Assembly (NCBI GenBank): GCA_963678705.1
Contig: OY783211.1
Location: 10,988,603-11,052,602, forward strand
Direction of reading: 5' to 3'
From: Panorpa germanica
Lineage: Eukaryota; Arthropoda; Insecta; Mecoptera; Panorpidae
DNA length: 64,000 nt
Shown here: one piece after another, positions 22,773 to 37,475 of the stretch
How the letters are laid out: each line of letters opens with the position of its first letter
Numbering within the stretch: the stretch's first letter is position 1
Notes under the pieces: generated by a model
What the model saw: the letters and a program-made list of their open reading frames with translations, nothing else
The model's database searches: none
Told to the model about the DNA's origin: nothing
Made by a program: the position numbers and the translations under genes

Positions 22773-24083
22773 CTTATATTATTATGTGAGTTAGAATTTA
22801 GACTTAAGACCATCATCAAGATAAATTCAGTTTGTTTATAATCATAAACTTTTCAGGCATATTAAGTAAGCATAACAATACCGCTTGTACACGACTCCCT
22901 TTCCGTTTTCTTTGACTGCTTTTCGTGCTGAAGTGTCTTGCATGGCCATCGAACCGGCTCTGTTATTCTTTCTAAAATCTAAAACTAACACAATTTGCAA
23001 GAACGATCATCGACAAAAAAAAACAAGATATATCTTCTTTGATATCTAAGAAAATTGGTTTATCCACCAAAGAAAAAAAACGTTTTCAGTTCATTTTATT
23101 TAAAAATCATTTTCAAGGGGAAAACCGCCGTACACAGGATCTTCACGTAGCTGAGATTGTTATCACGCGAAAACACACGCAGGATTCTCACGCATAGGGA
23201 ACCTGATCCTGTGCAACATGATTCATACAGCTTCATGGATTTGACAGACGATTATGCAAAGTTGAAGATAATGGAAGAACGTGTGAAAATGAAAATGTGT
23301 TTTTTATCTAAATACATTCTTTGGTGCAATATTTCTATTATAATTGGTTTAAAAATGGGGAATACTTTTAGGTTCACAATGCGGAATTCTGGTGGCATGT
23401 ACAATTTGGTAGACTCTTTTATCTTAAATTTTACAAGTTTCTTCGTGGTCTTATCACGTTCATTTTTCTACTTTTATTCTACAATATCTATATCTAAATA
23501 ATTGGTTTTACATTCAATTACGTTACTACAAAATACTTGATATCTTTCCATCCACATCCGTTCAAACTGACCACGTATATTGCTAACATCCAGGTGTTCA
23601 AGTTTTAATTTTTAAATTTAAAAAAATTTGTATTTTAAATTAATTTACCTCTAATTGTTTTTTGTATCTGTCATTTCTTTATGTATATAGATAATTTATT
23701 GTTTTGACCTTGATTCGTTTAAAAAAACTAAAATATAAATACTCATCCCTGTACATCCACTTAACCAATTATGCTAAATTAATTATGGTTATATAAAAAA
23801 AACTTGATGTTTCTAAAAATAAGATTAATTTTTGCAAAAGTAACTAGTCATAAAATTACACATTAATTGTTTAAGATAAATTTGATTTCCAATAATCAAA
23901 ATTAATTAAGTCGATATACATTCAAAATTTCAAAACATAAAAATTATAAACAATGTTACTGATCGCTGATTGGCCGACTGCTGTGTTACTGGAAGTCAGA
24001 TGATTTGGAGTGGGGGTAATTAGAACTAACTTGTCCAAACTTGTTTAAAATAAATACATATTAAATAACATTTTAAAATTATA
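22773..24083. other. Spacer with one dispersed repeat and an unassigned frame
   Basis: 22880-22945 repeats the element at 315-405. A plus-strand frame near 23157-23501 has a polar N-terminal half (REPDPVQHDS, MDLTDDYAKLKIMEERV) that looks protein-like, but its second half becomes AT-rich and membrane-like. No domain was recognised and flanking splice signals are not convincing, so it may be a decayed exon or transposon piece. Confidence 0.4.
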
Positions 24084-24565
24084 TTCAGTTTTAGTTCGTG
24101 CTTTTAAGCGAAAGGATTGTTTTGCTGTTCCGCGATTTTATTTTATTTACGATTTTGTTTGTGTGAGGTGCAGTTTTTAGTTTAGTGTTATTTGGATTAT
24201 ATCTATATGCGCAGTTTAGAATTAGTAAGGTATTGTTATTTTATATTTATTCATTTATTATTTCAGCGTAGATTGAATTTGTAACTCTATTGGATTCTGT
24301 TGAGATATTATCAGATGCTCTTAGATGTACACTTTCGTGGTTTATAAACAAATTGTTTTTATACTTGCAGATATCTTTCAGAATTATTGCCCGAATTATC
24401 AGTTCATCTTTAGGAGCCATCTTACTCCAGGATATTATCAGAAAGGTGATTGCCATTCTATACACTATTTGGAATATTCTAATTTCTCTTAAATGTTTAT
24501 CTAATCAAATTTTTGTAATTACAGGCCACTTCAAGATGTCAATTGCAGCTACAATGTGCTCGGTG
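24084..24565 (+). other. Possible 5' end of a gene (promoter, UTR exons, first coding exon)
   Basis: An initiator-like TTCAGTT lies near 24087. A candidate donor follows near 24229 (AGTAAG then GTATTG), with acceptors at about 24273 (ATTATTTCAG) and 24370 (ATACTTGCAG). A later acceptor (TGTAATTACAG) precedes AAG-ATG at 24535, which encodes MSIAATMCS up to a good donor GTGAGT at 24562. No downstream exon was found. The minus strand also has a frame starting MAPKDELIIRAIILKDIC at about 24421, so the direction is uncertain. Treat as a weak prediction. Confidence 0.22.
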
Positions 24566-27500
24566 AGTCTTTTTAAAATATTTTAGTGGTTTTCAAGTTT
24601 AACTAAACTACAGTAAAAGTAGTACCGCATCTCTCCCCAATATCTTAACTCCTTTTTTTATTTAAATATAGGTTTTAGTTAGGGAATCATGTATTTAGAT
24701 ATCGATGTTCCACAGTTTGGAAACTACTGTTCTGGTGAAAATATATCGTGCATGTTTGACACTTGTTGCATTCTTTCGTATAACTGTGGTTTAAAACTGT
24801 TTTTAATCTTTGGGTGAATTAAACTAAAGTTAATATTAACGACGTGAATCGGTTCTGTCGTATTTTTTATTTGTATTTTGAAAATTTATTACAAGCAATA
24901 GCGGATTTATATAACGGTGCATGCCTCAAAGTTGTTGAAGATATATGAAGATGACCGATGTAATAATACATTAACAGTGAAACATATAATTATTAACAAA
25001 AACCTGCATAAATTGAAAGGGTTAATTGATTTTCTTATTGCGAATTTATTTCTTAATGTTGAATTGCCATTCTTTTTATACAAAAGAGTGTAAACAAGAA
25101 TATTTCAATATTAATTAGAATCAAAATTATTGATAATTAAATTTATTATTTAATTCTTATTAATTATTTAATTATTTAAATATTATTTTTTATATTTACT
25201 TTAAATATTTCGATCGTGGAACATTGTAAATTTCTTTAAACATTATTTTAACTTTAATTATGTAACTATGGCAACAACACATTGGTATTTTGTTTATTTG
25301 TACACCTGCATTGAGATCAATGACCGGCAAGTTATGTGAACTTTTATAAATATTTCGCAATGTTACGTTTTAGAGAAAAATTATTACAATGTGTTAGAGC
25401 AGTGCATATTTTTATTTTAGATTTTTATATGTAAAGGAAAGAGACAGTAATATTATTTTAAAAATATTTATAATGTACATATTTCAATTTAATATTAGTA
25501 TTGTCGGTGGATGTATTATAGATAAAGACGGGCTTGAGACATTTTGTTCGACGAATGATTGTCTGTTGAAGGAAAGAGATGAATATAGTTTCCAGATTTA
25601 TCTAACAAAATAACTAGCAATTACATACATATTTGAATTTACGAAAATATTTGATTCGTTTACAAGTTGAAACAAGTCACAGATTTTTTGGAACGTACTA
25701 GGTGTAGGGGGGTGGGGGGAAGGGGTTGAGCAAGACTGTTCCTATGTGTTTATTATTTCATTGCGAGCGAATATGTAATTGATTATGATAAATAATGTTA
25801 TTTATTTGTTAGAATTAGGTTATGTACAAATGTTATACTTACTTTATATTTTTAAAACATTCTTTTAAGTAATTTTGTCTTTAATAATGTTGCGTCTATT
25901 TAAAGAAATTTGCGTTTTGTTGTGATTTTGTTCAGAGACTCAATACCATAATAATTCAGTTTGTTTTTCCATATGATTTTTGTTTTTATTTTCTAATTTC
26001 TATAGTAATTTTCTATATAAACTTTTAGCTTTAAGTTTTTTATAAACTACGTATAACGCTGTTTGTTGTTTATTGAAGGTATAAACAAAGTTACACGAAA
26101 ATAACATAAAAATTGTAATGTCTTTATAGACATGCCAACTGTTATAAAATATGATGACTCATAAAAGAATATTTTACGAAATGTCATGCCCTAGTACAGT
26201 TAGGAACATAAAATTTAGTAATTTTGAGTCTTATAGCGATTTCTGCTCGAGACATTTTACATAATGTAAAAAATAGGTACTGGAAAGGTTTGGATTAGTG
26301 AAAAGAAAGTACTATATGAAAAGAATTGAAGTTAAGTGTCGTTTTTCTAATAGTCGGTTAAACTACAGTTATGACAATAACTTAAAAAAATGGTTTCTAG
26401 TTTCTAGTTTTGTCAAAGACTAATCACAGTTTATTAACAAAAAAATTAACCTAGGTTTTCTTTGGTTAAACTGCAGTTATGTTCTTCTCTATAGATTATA
26501 TTATAACTAATGTACAATAAACCCTATTACAATAATAAATACACAAGTAACGAAATATAGTGATGGTATTCAAATGTTAATATCTTCATTTAAATAAAGT
26601 AAAATGTAGAAAATCCAGGAAAGACAATTTGTGGTTCCGTAAAGTTTATTTTCACTAGTCTCTTGTGATTTTCAAACAATTTGTATTTTTGTATTTCAGC
26701 CTAAGCAACCACCATGACGTTTACATATGGTACAATCCCCTAACTAAACCACTGTTACCCCTAATGGGAAAAACTACCACAAGCAAATTTATAGTGTTGA
26801 GAAATATTTTTAAATGTTTGTATTTATCTGCTATCTTAAGTTTATGGAATTAATTGTTTTAATATATGTAATTAGTATTACAAAATGAATTTACACCTTC
26901 TTCAAAGTAGGCTCTTGTTATACTTTGAAATCTGATATATGATCTGATCTGAATGATATATCTTAAACTTTTAATATCTTACGTAGCTCTTCTATTTTGA
27001 TGTTTATCAAAAATCTTTATCTTAAATCGTTTATCTTAAATGTATTATATATATATTTAAGGTTTATTTTACATAATAAAGTTTACCTTTTACCTTCATT
27101 TTTTTAGATTAATATAAGGTTATATACCAAAAGTTAACTTGAGACGTATATTTTTTTTTAAGGTAATAAAATTATTTATAAAGGATTATTAGCGGGATAC
27201 TATTTACTCTTGCGTAAAAAAAACGTTTCTCCGGTATAATATTTTCATTGTTTATATTACATTTTTAATAATTAGGGACTACATAGAGAATATATAATGT
27301 AATATTAGTATCATTCATTCATGAATCTAATCAATATTTCATAAATACATGATAATTATCCTACACCCTCCAATACATCGATTATTTTTCCAAACTTATA
27401 ATTTTATACGTACCTCCTTTATAATTATGTAATAATAAACCACTGTATGTATTTCATAGTTCCGTATTTATAATGATCTTCATACGACTGGACATTAAAG

Positions 27501-30148
27501 TGCCGCACTTGGCGTCGCGAACATCCGGACTATAATGGGAAGCATACATATACGTAAATAACGTGAGCTGTCCTTTGTCTTTGAGAGTGTAAAAAACGAT
27601 AGAGATAGAGAGCGCTGCAGGATATTGCAGGTGTCCAGTTGTGTGTTACTGACATTAAAGTAGAAGCATATATCTCTATCTATTCAATGTATAAATAAAT
27701 AGCCCTCAATAAATATTAATTGAATGTGTTGCTATCACCCCGCGGCCGTATAAATCACCATGGATTACGAATGTCAATATGTGTCAAAATAATAACACGG
27801 CATTGACAAAGTGATTGTGTAACTCCGAAGGTAACCTGGTCAATCTTTTACCCTCTGACTTGTTTAGTGTGTAGGTATGTTATCAATAATGATGGGACAA
27901 TTTGATACATATCCCATATTACATTTCACTCTAACCTATATGTTTGTCACACTCTTTCATATAAAATAATATTTAGTATGTGACACACGTGTCGTTTTTT
28001 GATACCTTTGTTATTTTAGGTAATTAATTTTGTAAATTTATTTATTTAACTTTGTAAAAGTATACATTATCGTTTAAAACCATTAACTAAAAATTAAATA
28101 TAAAAAAATTATATTTTAATAACTATTAAAAATCAAGCTTATATTAAAAATTGGTGTCTTACGCTTGTAAAATTTTCAATTTTAATATAAGGTATTTGAA
28201 CTTAAAAAGCTAATCAATTCCTACAACCATTATCAGGTATTTCCCATTAAACAAACACACTTTTATTTTATTATTAGCGCCATGAGGGCTAGGTATATAT
28301 TTCCGTTTATATATCACTTACTGAAATAATAATAACCTTGCGATGACTCTTGATAAGGGATGATACTTCCTAGCATTACACGTTAATGACTCCATAAATA
28401 AATTTGTTTATAATATCTTTAAATCTTAACATAAATCTAATTAAAAGCAGTTCATTAATTTTAAAGATGTTTTACGTGATAACTTTGAACACGTATTTAC
28501 AACCCTATGGTACGTTAAGGGTGTATACAATCTTTACATACACTAACACTAGCTCAGTAGCTTCAGCTTTGGCTTTAGCTTCAGCTACGGCTTCTACATC
28601 CTTTTGTATAATGAAATATAATATACAAACCTAAGCTTCTTAAAGCTGTTGATCTTGTTACAGTAAAGTACTTTTGTAAGTATTTTGTGTATTAAATTAA
28701 TAAGCATGAATTCTTACCATGTTTGCTTAATTGAAACAATGACTTTACACTAATAACAGTTTTATATAATTAAACTTTTATTGCAAATTTGTAAGAAAGC
28801 TTTTACCTTTATAAAATCATTTCCTTTTCACTTTGAATGTAACTTATATATTATATACATCATTAAGTATATAAAAGATATTAACTAAATAAAATACGTG
28901 ACTCTTTTCTTAGCTTTTCAGTTTCCAGCTGCCCCTATATACCTTGAGATAAGAACAAATGCAAAGTAATTTTTCTTAAGAGAAACCTAGGCCATTTGAG
29001 CTAGTATTATGACCGCCAGAAAAAGAGTATTAGCAATGGTTAATACTCTGACTTCCAAAATATTACCATTATTAAAATAATTAGAAAATTAGAAAGATAG
29101 TTTATGTAAACTAGTTTTAACAATATAACAGGTATAATATAAAAAAAATTATACTCATCTTATACAAAAAAAAAGAGATATATCTTAGATTGAAATATAA
29201 TAAGCTAAAGAAATTAATAAATCGTTGTTTTGGCATTTTATAAGTTAGTTAAAAAATTGTATAAAATATCATGTATGTAAAATTGAAAAAGTCGCAAAAA
29301 TAGGTTTTTGTTTTGATGTTGATGTCACTTGTTTCCTATGTTCTAAATGATATTTAGGGTTATTAGTAAAGTTGCAGAGCATCTTCATTCCGAGGTTGAA
29401 TCCTTATATAAGTGGGTTATATGTCGTTTACTGAATACACAAAGAAAAGAAAAAATAGTGTCATGTCATGTATAGTGCGCCTCACATTTTTAGATACATT
29501 ACATAAGCAGGTATAGACACGTATGGTACAATGCCATTGCCATAGTGTCATCTATTCAAATCTGACGCACACCAACATTTACTCACACATTTAAAGAAAA
29601 TGCTTTCAGAAAGCTCTCAAAGATATTTCTGAATTAAATGTTCTCTTCAATAATAAAACTGTCCAATGCTTTTGTTATATATTTGAATCTTTTAAATAAA
29701 AGCTATTCACAAATGTATTAGTGATTTGGGTCAGTGGGCGGGCGGTTCCTTTTTTTCATCCCTTGTCCCTTAAAAGACATGCTAAACCCTAACAGAGATT
29801 AAATAAAAATAAGAATAATTTTTATTAATTTGTGAATTCATTATTTAATTAACTCTTTCTTTAAAATTTAAATGGTGTTAACTTTGGTTTTTATGTTCTT
29901 GTAGGGCTGGGATAGATATGTGTTGACAACCTTTTTAATGTTTAGTCATTTTATTTATTGCAGGGTAATTTTTGTTATTTGTATTTTAAATATTATTTAA
30001 TTTAATTATTTCATAATAATATTATTGGAATATTATTATGTTTGAATGATCTTCATAACAATCATCTAGATTCTAGTTCATTAGCGAGATTTTTTCGAGA
30101 AATCTTAATTTGAGATGAGTATATGAGGTTGGGAATAGCAGGAAATTT
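24566..30148. other. Long AT-rich spacer or intron, no gene seen
   Basis: No supportable exon, RNA gene or complete transposon was found in 5.6 kb. A G-rich patch near 25707-25730 resembles the G-rich subterminal region of the TTA-flanked MITEs and may be a scrap of that family. 27490-27660 is GC-richer with a weak inverted CTGGACA/TGTCCAG pair but no clear ends. 28555-28600 holds a short GCTTCAGCTTTGGCTTTAGC-type repeat. Confidence 0.45.
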
Positions 30149-30174
30149 GTGTGACGTAATTTATGGATGTCCCC
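30149..30174. repeat. Solitary terminus related to the TTA-flanked MITEs
   Basis: The reverse complement begins GGGGACATCCATAAATTACG, close to the TIR GGGGGCGTCCATAAATTACG, and is followed outward by TAA. No partner terminus was seen within a few kb, so this is a truncated copy or a related family. Confidence 0.55.
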
Positions 30175-33100
30175 TAATTGCGATTGCATTTCGAAAAAGG
30201 AGGATTGTAGTCGTTTCTAATGCAGTACTATGAGACGCCCAGTTACGACCAGATCGTCTTTGACAAACCCGTTATTCTCTATCTATCTTTAGTCCAAAGA
30301 CAGTTTTTTTGTCCAGTGAGCGCCTAGATCTAGACTGTAAAGAGATGTAGGGAAAACCTTCATAAAACAATAGCTGTTTTTACTGTTTTACCATAAAGGT
30401 TGTTCTCAACTGTCATAAATTAATTATCGAAGGGTTGTTTCGTAATAAAATTCTGTATTTACTCGATTATAAAAAAAAAAATGAATATAAAGATCTCTAG
30501 AGATATTTTTATCTCAGTAAGAAAAGAAGAGATAAAAATATGAAACGAACAAAGTAATAAAATGTTGGATTTTAAAATTCTATTAAAGTAGTGCTCTAGT
30601 TCACGTTGATTGAATCACTGAAATGAAGCCAATTTAAAGTTACGAGTGGTTAGTTCTACTTTTTAAATTAACCCAATTTTGAATAAACGTAACGGTTATT
30701 ATGCGGCCAGCGATATATATCTTATAGAACGGACGTGTTTACAGCTAATTGGATATAATACTAGAAAAAAGAGGAAATGCATCTCCAGTTATCTTATAAA
30801 ATACATGACTGGCATATATGCCAACATGTAGGACTTTATATACGCTTTTGCGGCGGTTGGAATTCTTCTGTCGCTAGTAATGGGATAAAACTTCCGCGCC
30901 CTATATTTATGTACGAAAAATATAAATTATATTCTCACTTACCTATAGTAAAATGAACCATGTTTCAACTCAAAGTAACATAACAATATTTCTTTTATAT
31001 AAGAATCGGTTATAATGTATGTAATATAAGGAAAAGGGATATCGAAATGCAGTAGCAGGATGTAGGGAATGCCGGAGCAGGTACCTAGAAAACAGGGAAG
31101 TAGTGAAACATGGTAGGGACGAAGAAAAAATAAAGAAGAAGCATGTTAATGGGGAAAAGATGACAAGACAACATGAGGGATATGTGGAAACGGAGAGGAG
31201 TAAGAATTGGTGTACATTAAGAGTAGTAATCGGGAGAAGGTGGATAGTGGATTATTGCTGGAGAAGATATTGCAAGGGAAGAAGATGAATGGCTTTATAT
31301 GGATAAAATATTCCCTGTGTTCTTATCACTGGACAAGTAAGTTTTATCCAGCATGATAATAAATTATAATTTTGGGATTTTCTTGGCTTGTGATAAAAAA
31401 TTCCTTGATGTAGCAAATATGTCCGATGTTAATACTTAAAATATGTAATCCCTAAAGCACCTTTTTGGATGCTGGTTTGCAGTTTCCATACATTTATGAT
31501 TTATTTATTTACCTTTGGCCTAGTTGTGCCTACTACTAGATTGCTAAATATTTAACTCAAACTTTTTACCCTTCTGTTAGAACAGAATAACATATCAAAG
31601 TTTCAGGTGACCACAAAAGTCACTTAAATATTTCTACATCGTCCATAACGACATTCATATTTTAGTTGATACAGGTTAGTGCAGATGGCACACTATATAT
31701 CTTCTAGGATATATATCAGAAGTAGTATATTTCATTTTTGTTAGTAATAATAGAGTGTTCTAACTGTAGCGATTGTATTTTTAGTCGAACTCAGTGGGCG
31801 TCTTCGCGTTTGATTCTCAGGCCACTGGAATATGTTTTGTATGTTTAGTTATAAACAAATTTATCTGATTAGTGCTTAAATAATAGTACATTTATTGGTC
31901 TGCTGTGTAGTACACATATATGATGCCTCGACGCCGTAAAAACATAGTACGAGGTCGTCGGTGATAGGACTTAACATTGGAAAAAGCTGACGTTTAAGGA
32001 ATTAATAAAAAAAATAATATTAAGCAATAATTGCACACTTGAGGTTCTGATAGTCAATTTTATTTCAATTTAGGACAACTTACTTATGTAATAAAAATAA
32101 GAATAATTAGTGTAGGCAAGCAATTACCAATAGAATATGTATGCAAAGTAACCAATAGAATATGTCGATCGTATAGTTCATTACCAAGCCAACTCTGAAT
32201 ATTGAGTTTTAAAATATAGACGAAAACAATATCGTATAATTGATAAGTTAATTCTACATTATAATTTTGTTTGCTTGTATTTATGAGTTACCAAATTTCG
32301 ATTGGATTTCTGTCACTGATAAACTGAACGATCGATGTGTGATATAAAATTGAAAATGCTACATTTGATGTTGAATGTAAAAACAGGAGCACCTGAGGTA
32401 ATAAATTACTCCACCCTTTGTTTCTGAAGGTCAGGAAGTCTACCGGGGGGATGTTTATATGAATTAATTACAAAAAATTTAATCGAATTTGCTGTGTATG
32501 GTAATAAAAGTTAGTGATATGTGTAAAATATATAATAAAATCATGGAAGGCTTTTACGTGAAGTTTCTTTCTGTTAAAATTAATTAAAGCGCGTACTATT
32601 GATGTGGGTGCTATTTAACACAGAAAAATTAATTGAAAAATGAAAAATTAGATGTAGCTATAGGACATATGGTTAAATATGGATTTAGAAAACATTGGAA
32701 AATATAAAATTTTGTAATCAATTTTTAAACTGTTTCTTGATAAGCTTTCAAGCTTCAATTTTGCACACAAACACTTTGTGGTTGATAATTCAATGTGGTT
32801 TAATAATACCTCATTAACAGAGCCGCATTTATTGTTAATTAATAAAGAATTAATTCTTAACATTGATGCGAAGAAAAGTCATTTTCAAAATTGATGTTAA
32901 ACAAAAACACTTTGGCTTTGAAGCATTGAAAGTGATTTTAAGATAATTTTAAGGTAAGATCATTACTATGAAATGTAGACTTGAAATGAATTAGTAGTTA
33001 AGTTTATTTAACACTTTCATTTTATATCTGATTTTTCTGAAATCAACTTTGTGTACTTTTCTTCATGTAGTTGATTAAAATAATAACAAATCAGGATGAA

Positions 33101-35704
33101 TACCTTATACCATAAAGAGTTTTATTTTAATCCATTAACTTTTCAACTTAAAATATTTTTCCCTTGGTTTTTAGTTAGAAAATTTCTTCAAAATGCGATT
33201 TTTTGAAAAGATTTAAAAAGGACCACAATCAATATTGAAACAAAATTATTTAATACTGCAATATAGTCATTATCATAAGTTAAGTTAGGTAAAAAATATG
33301 AAGTTAAATAATACATGAGTTTAAGTTTTATGTTTAGAGGACATATATATTTTCCATATTTATGACTGATTTTTAAATGTAAATACTTTTTCAGGTCGAA
33401 TTCTATAGAATTGTAGAAGAAAGAATATTCTTCTTTTTTAATAATATACCCACAAAAATATTCGACCATTGTTTACTTCTAGCAGACCGTACAAATCCAT
33501 AAACTGTTACCGAATTACACTGTTAATATCAGTGTTAAAATATTTAAAATAAAAGATAATGAACCTTAAAATAAAATGATTTGATAAGTGACAGTTAACT
33601 TGTATTTTATTGACGTTATAAAACCTTCTAAAATAACTGTATCTCAACACTTCTGTCTGTACGTTTCAGCTACAAAATGACAACGAAATGAAAGCATTTG
33701 CTTGTTTGTTTTACGGCTGTCATTTAAAATTTTCTTTTAGAGCGTTAATAATATAAATTACAAACATAAATATCATCGTCATTTCCCTTTTCCTAATTTT
33801 CCAAAGTGTTTATTTCCGCTATTACTGTGATACAAAAACAATCCGATTATAAAATATAATTTCCTGTTTAATTTATATTTATAAGTAACGATACTCGTTA
33901 AATGTCTGCTACGAAATTTCGAATGACACGGACGGGGTTTTTATTGCTACGTCTTGTTATACCTGTTTATTTATTTCAAGCTTAAGTGTTTCTTACTTTT
34001 GATTTATTCTTTCAATCTACGAGCATAAATGTTATAGAGTTTACAATAAATATCTGCAATTTAGTTTGAAGTTAATTGAATTGATTTCATGTTTTAATGG
34101 TACACAATTTTCTAAAATATTTCTGTATATGAGGTGTCTAGATGCAAAGGAATGTAAGTGACAAAAGTTAAATTCTTTAGAAAACTAGTTTAAAGTTAAG
34201 ATCGTATAGGTGTTTTCTTTCAGTAGGTTTTAGAATTCACGCTATATAGTAAAATCTGTCCAAGTTTTCGCTTATATCTCTGTGCCACTAAATAGTTTAG
34301 TACATCTTCTATCGTTTGCGCTGATTATCTCAAATTTTCAAAATTTGTAACTTACATTACTTTGCTTCTAGACGCCTCATATGTAATATTTGTAATGCCA
34401 ATTACTAATTTAAATTAGTAAACAATAAATATTGAAATTAAGCAATTAAATTGAATATTAATTAATAATCATTCCACACTTATTTAATATAAAAAATTAC
34501 CTGTTTTCTTAAAAGTTTTCTTTTGACATAAATGAAATGATTTTCTAATGATAAATTGCTTTCTGTAGTCAAAAACATTTTCACTTAAATAAGAAAATAG
34601 AAATTGTATTTATTATCGTTATTTGCACATGTCATAAAGATCGTCTAATTACAACTATAACAGATTATGTGACAAACTTTCATATGATACTAATTACATT
34701 CTTAAGAAAATAGACAACATAATCCCACTTCTTACAAGCATTACAGTTTATCAAACTAAAGGAAAAAGTTCTTTTCCACTATTTAGTTTTCCATAGAGGT
34801 TGTCGAACGCCTAAACTGTGAATGCCCAGACTCTGGAAACGCGACACCCAGTGAAGCAATATTGTCTCCTCGAAAATCTAATATCGAACTGATTTAAATG
34901 TCAGCAATGCTATTACGCAGCGCAAAATTGTAAACACAGAAAATATGTACACACTTAGATTAATATTCTAATATACTCGTATAACTAAACATATAAATAA
35001 TGTAAAACAAAGTAAATAAATATAACGGCGTAGATTTTCTCCAGCAGAGGTATATTTCTCTATATTTGTATTAAATAAATTAAATGGCTGCTGAAAGGAG
35101 ACAGGAATAAATACAGGAGCTGCTGAGGGAAGACAGGGAAGCAAGTAGGTGGATGGGAGAGGTTGAAAGAAGAAGTAAAGAGAAAGAAAAAGGGGAGAAT
35201 CAAGGAGTTTAAAATGATTAAGTAGAGAAGAAGAAAGAGTGACACGAAAAGAAGAACAAAGAGATGTTAGTAGTTTAAGTAGAAATAAAATTAATGATTT
35301 AGTGCAGGAAGAAGACACGCATTAAAAAATAAATAAACAAAAGAAAATGTACTACACTTTTAATAAAGTTTCAAAAATATCTACTGAAAGGAAATTTGAC
35401 ACAATTCATTTGATTTACAGGTTTTTTCTTGTACGAATAAGTGCGCCTTAGAATGAACATTTTCATTTGAACTTTTTAATTTTTTGTCTCTGTAACAACA
35501 CTTATAAAGTTAAAACTGTCAAGTACATACAAATGTCATCACGCCACTAAAACTTTTTTAAAATATTTTCAAGTATTATATTTTATTTAATTAAAACAGA
35601 CATTCTTTTGTTTTTCTTTGTGAGAATTTTACTTTAAAAGTAAAGAGAGATTTTCTGCAACTCCTACAAGAAACTTTATTGCAAACGGTGTGTGTGAAAA
35701 CTGA
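30175..35704. other. Long AT-rich spacer or intron, no gene seen
   Basis: No motif-bearing ORF was found. 31080-31290 and 35085-35320 are strongly purine-rich on the plus strand. They give charged, Arg/Lys/Glu-rich translations, and in the antisense frame the ORF at 34968-35318. These look like composition effects or decayed LINE coding sequence rather than genes. Confidence 0.45.
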
Positions 35705-35760
35705 ACGCTGTGGCGCAGTGGATTTGTACTGGCTTTGCATGTCGACATTACCACGCCGAC
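35705..35760 (+). mobile_element. tRNA-derived SINE head (A-box fragment)
   Basis: GCTGTGGCGCAGTGG matches the pol III A box of tRNA-derived SINEs (TGGCNNAGTGG). A degenerate ACGCCGACACC-type continuation follows, but no convincing B box (GGTTCGANNCC), so this is a 3'-degraded or truncated copy. Confidence 0.4.
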
Positions 35761-37475
35761 ACCACCTTAACTCAACTATTCAACCACTAAATAAACAGTT
35801 TAAAATACAGAGGCTTTGTTTTACCACCATTTCAGATGATGAAGCATGTTTTACGTTTAGAATTTCTCTTAATTAAAGAACTATATGAGAATTTAAATGA
35901 CTGCTTGAGTTTGCATATCTGTCTGTCTGTGACTGGAGTCGTCAACCTTGTTCGCAAGTGCTTTAACCTTTCAAATATACTCGCATGACGGATATTCAAA
36001 TACGAGCGCTGAAATCACGTACTTCTATATACTCGTATATTACTAGATAATACAATTACATGTTTTGCATAGAAATGACGTTGCTTGTTTTTTTTTTAAA
36101 TCTTGTGTCAGCCTGAAAGTTTAATACAATGATATACTATGCGATCCAGAGGTTTTCAATCGTAGATTCGCGATGAAAAATACGACAAATCTGATCTTGA
36201 AAACGTTATCCTTTCGACAAAACTGGTCATTTCTTCTAGCATTAGGCAAAGCAAGGAAAAGTCATTGGAGACACACAGCTGCAGAGCGCAAATATTTGAA
36301 AAATAATTAAAATATAATTTTAAAACAAAACACAGCATTCCATAGAATAGAGTATGAGACAAACTTACTGTTTGCAATTGCACTGTAAACAAATTGGTTG
36401 ACAAAAACTTGCTATACGTTTGCTTACTTTCAAACTCAATGGAATATGCATTACATATATGTTATACATCTTTGAATATTTGAATTTGTTTCTGTTACAA
36501 TAGTGAGTTACATACAAAGCACATTTCCGAAAAGTGTCATATTCGAGATTTAAGCATTTGAGGGGTATTCGACAATTTAATTTGCATTTAATTTTATTTA
36601 TAAGTTATTTGAGTATAGGATCAGAAAAGGAATACAATTTTACATACAACTCACCACTTAACTCAATTATTTATTCGGAGATGTCTCACTAATGAACTGG
36701 ATAATCCATATGCATTTATATTACATATTGTATTCTAATTCACAGTGTATGTACGTTAAATAAAAGTGTATTTAACTCACGGTACACAATTTCAAATTTA
36801 GTTGTATTTAACTCACATAGCATAGCGTGAGTTAAATACACCTACCTAGAATGGCATTCAACGCAACGAAGCTGTAAATTTTTTATTAAAGTTTTAAGAT
36901 GCCACCATGTCGATCGAAACTATACTCGTAAAGAAGAACATGAATAGAGAATTATTTTATTAGATAATAATGTACTCAATAAAACTCGTTGATATTAAGA
37001 AACTTTCATATCTTCTCATCAATTTAATAATTGTTGAACTATTTTCATTTAACGATATTCGTGCTGCTCGCTCTGTGTAAGCTGGTGGAATTTTCACCTT
37101 CAAAACAGACTATTTTCATTTTATAACATATTTTATATTTGCTATAAAATAAAAATAATAATTTTATAGTTTGTGTCAACAAAATAACAATTATTGTTTC
37201 AAGGATATTGATAAAGGATTCTTCAGAAAATAGAGCGAGTCTTTTGATAACACAAAGAAAGGACTTTTTTATGAAAGTAAGCCAAGGATTATTTCTTTAA
37301 TACCATGTCCTGGAGATGTCACAGTATTCCAAAGCGTAGCACAGTGGCAGATGTGGCGGTCAAGCATTCTTAGGAGATTGAAGGACTTATAAACGAAGGG
37401 CAGCACGCGAAGGGTGAGGGATGACCGGAGTGTTATGAAGAGGGTATTAAGATAACAGTCTGAAAAGTCATGCTA

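Noticed and set aside
27490..27670. Possible MITE with CTGGACA/TGTCCAG ends
   Set aside because: The inverted match is only 7-8 bp and no target duplication or second copy was found.
31103..31288. Charged 61-codon frame
   Set aside because: Purine-rich composition, no domain, no splice or promoter context.
34968..35318. 116-codon minus-strand frame
   Set aside because: It arises opposite a purine-rich tract and is Leu/Phe/Ser-rich with no motif. A second, shorter frame covers the same DNA, so composition explains it.
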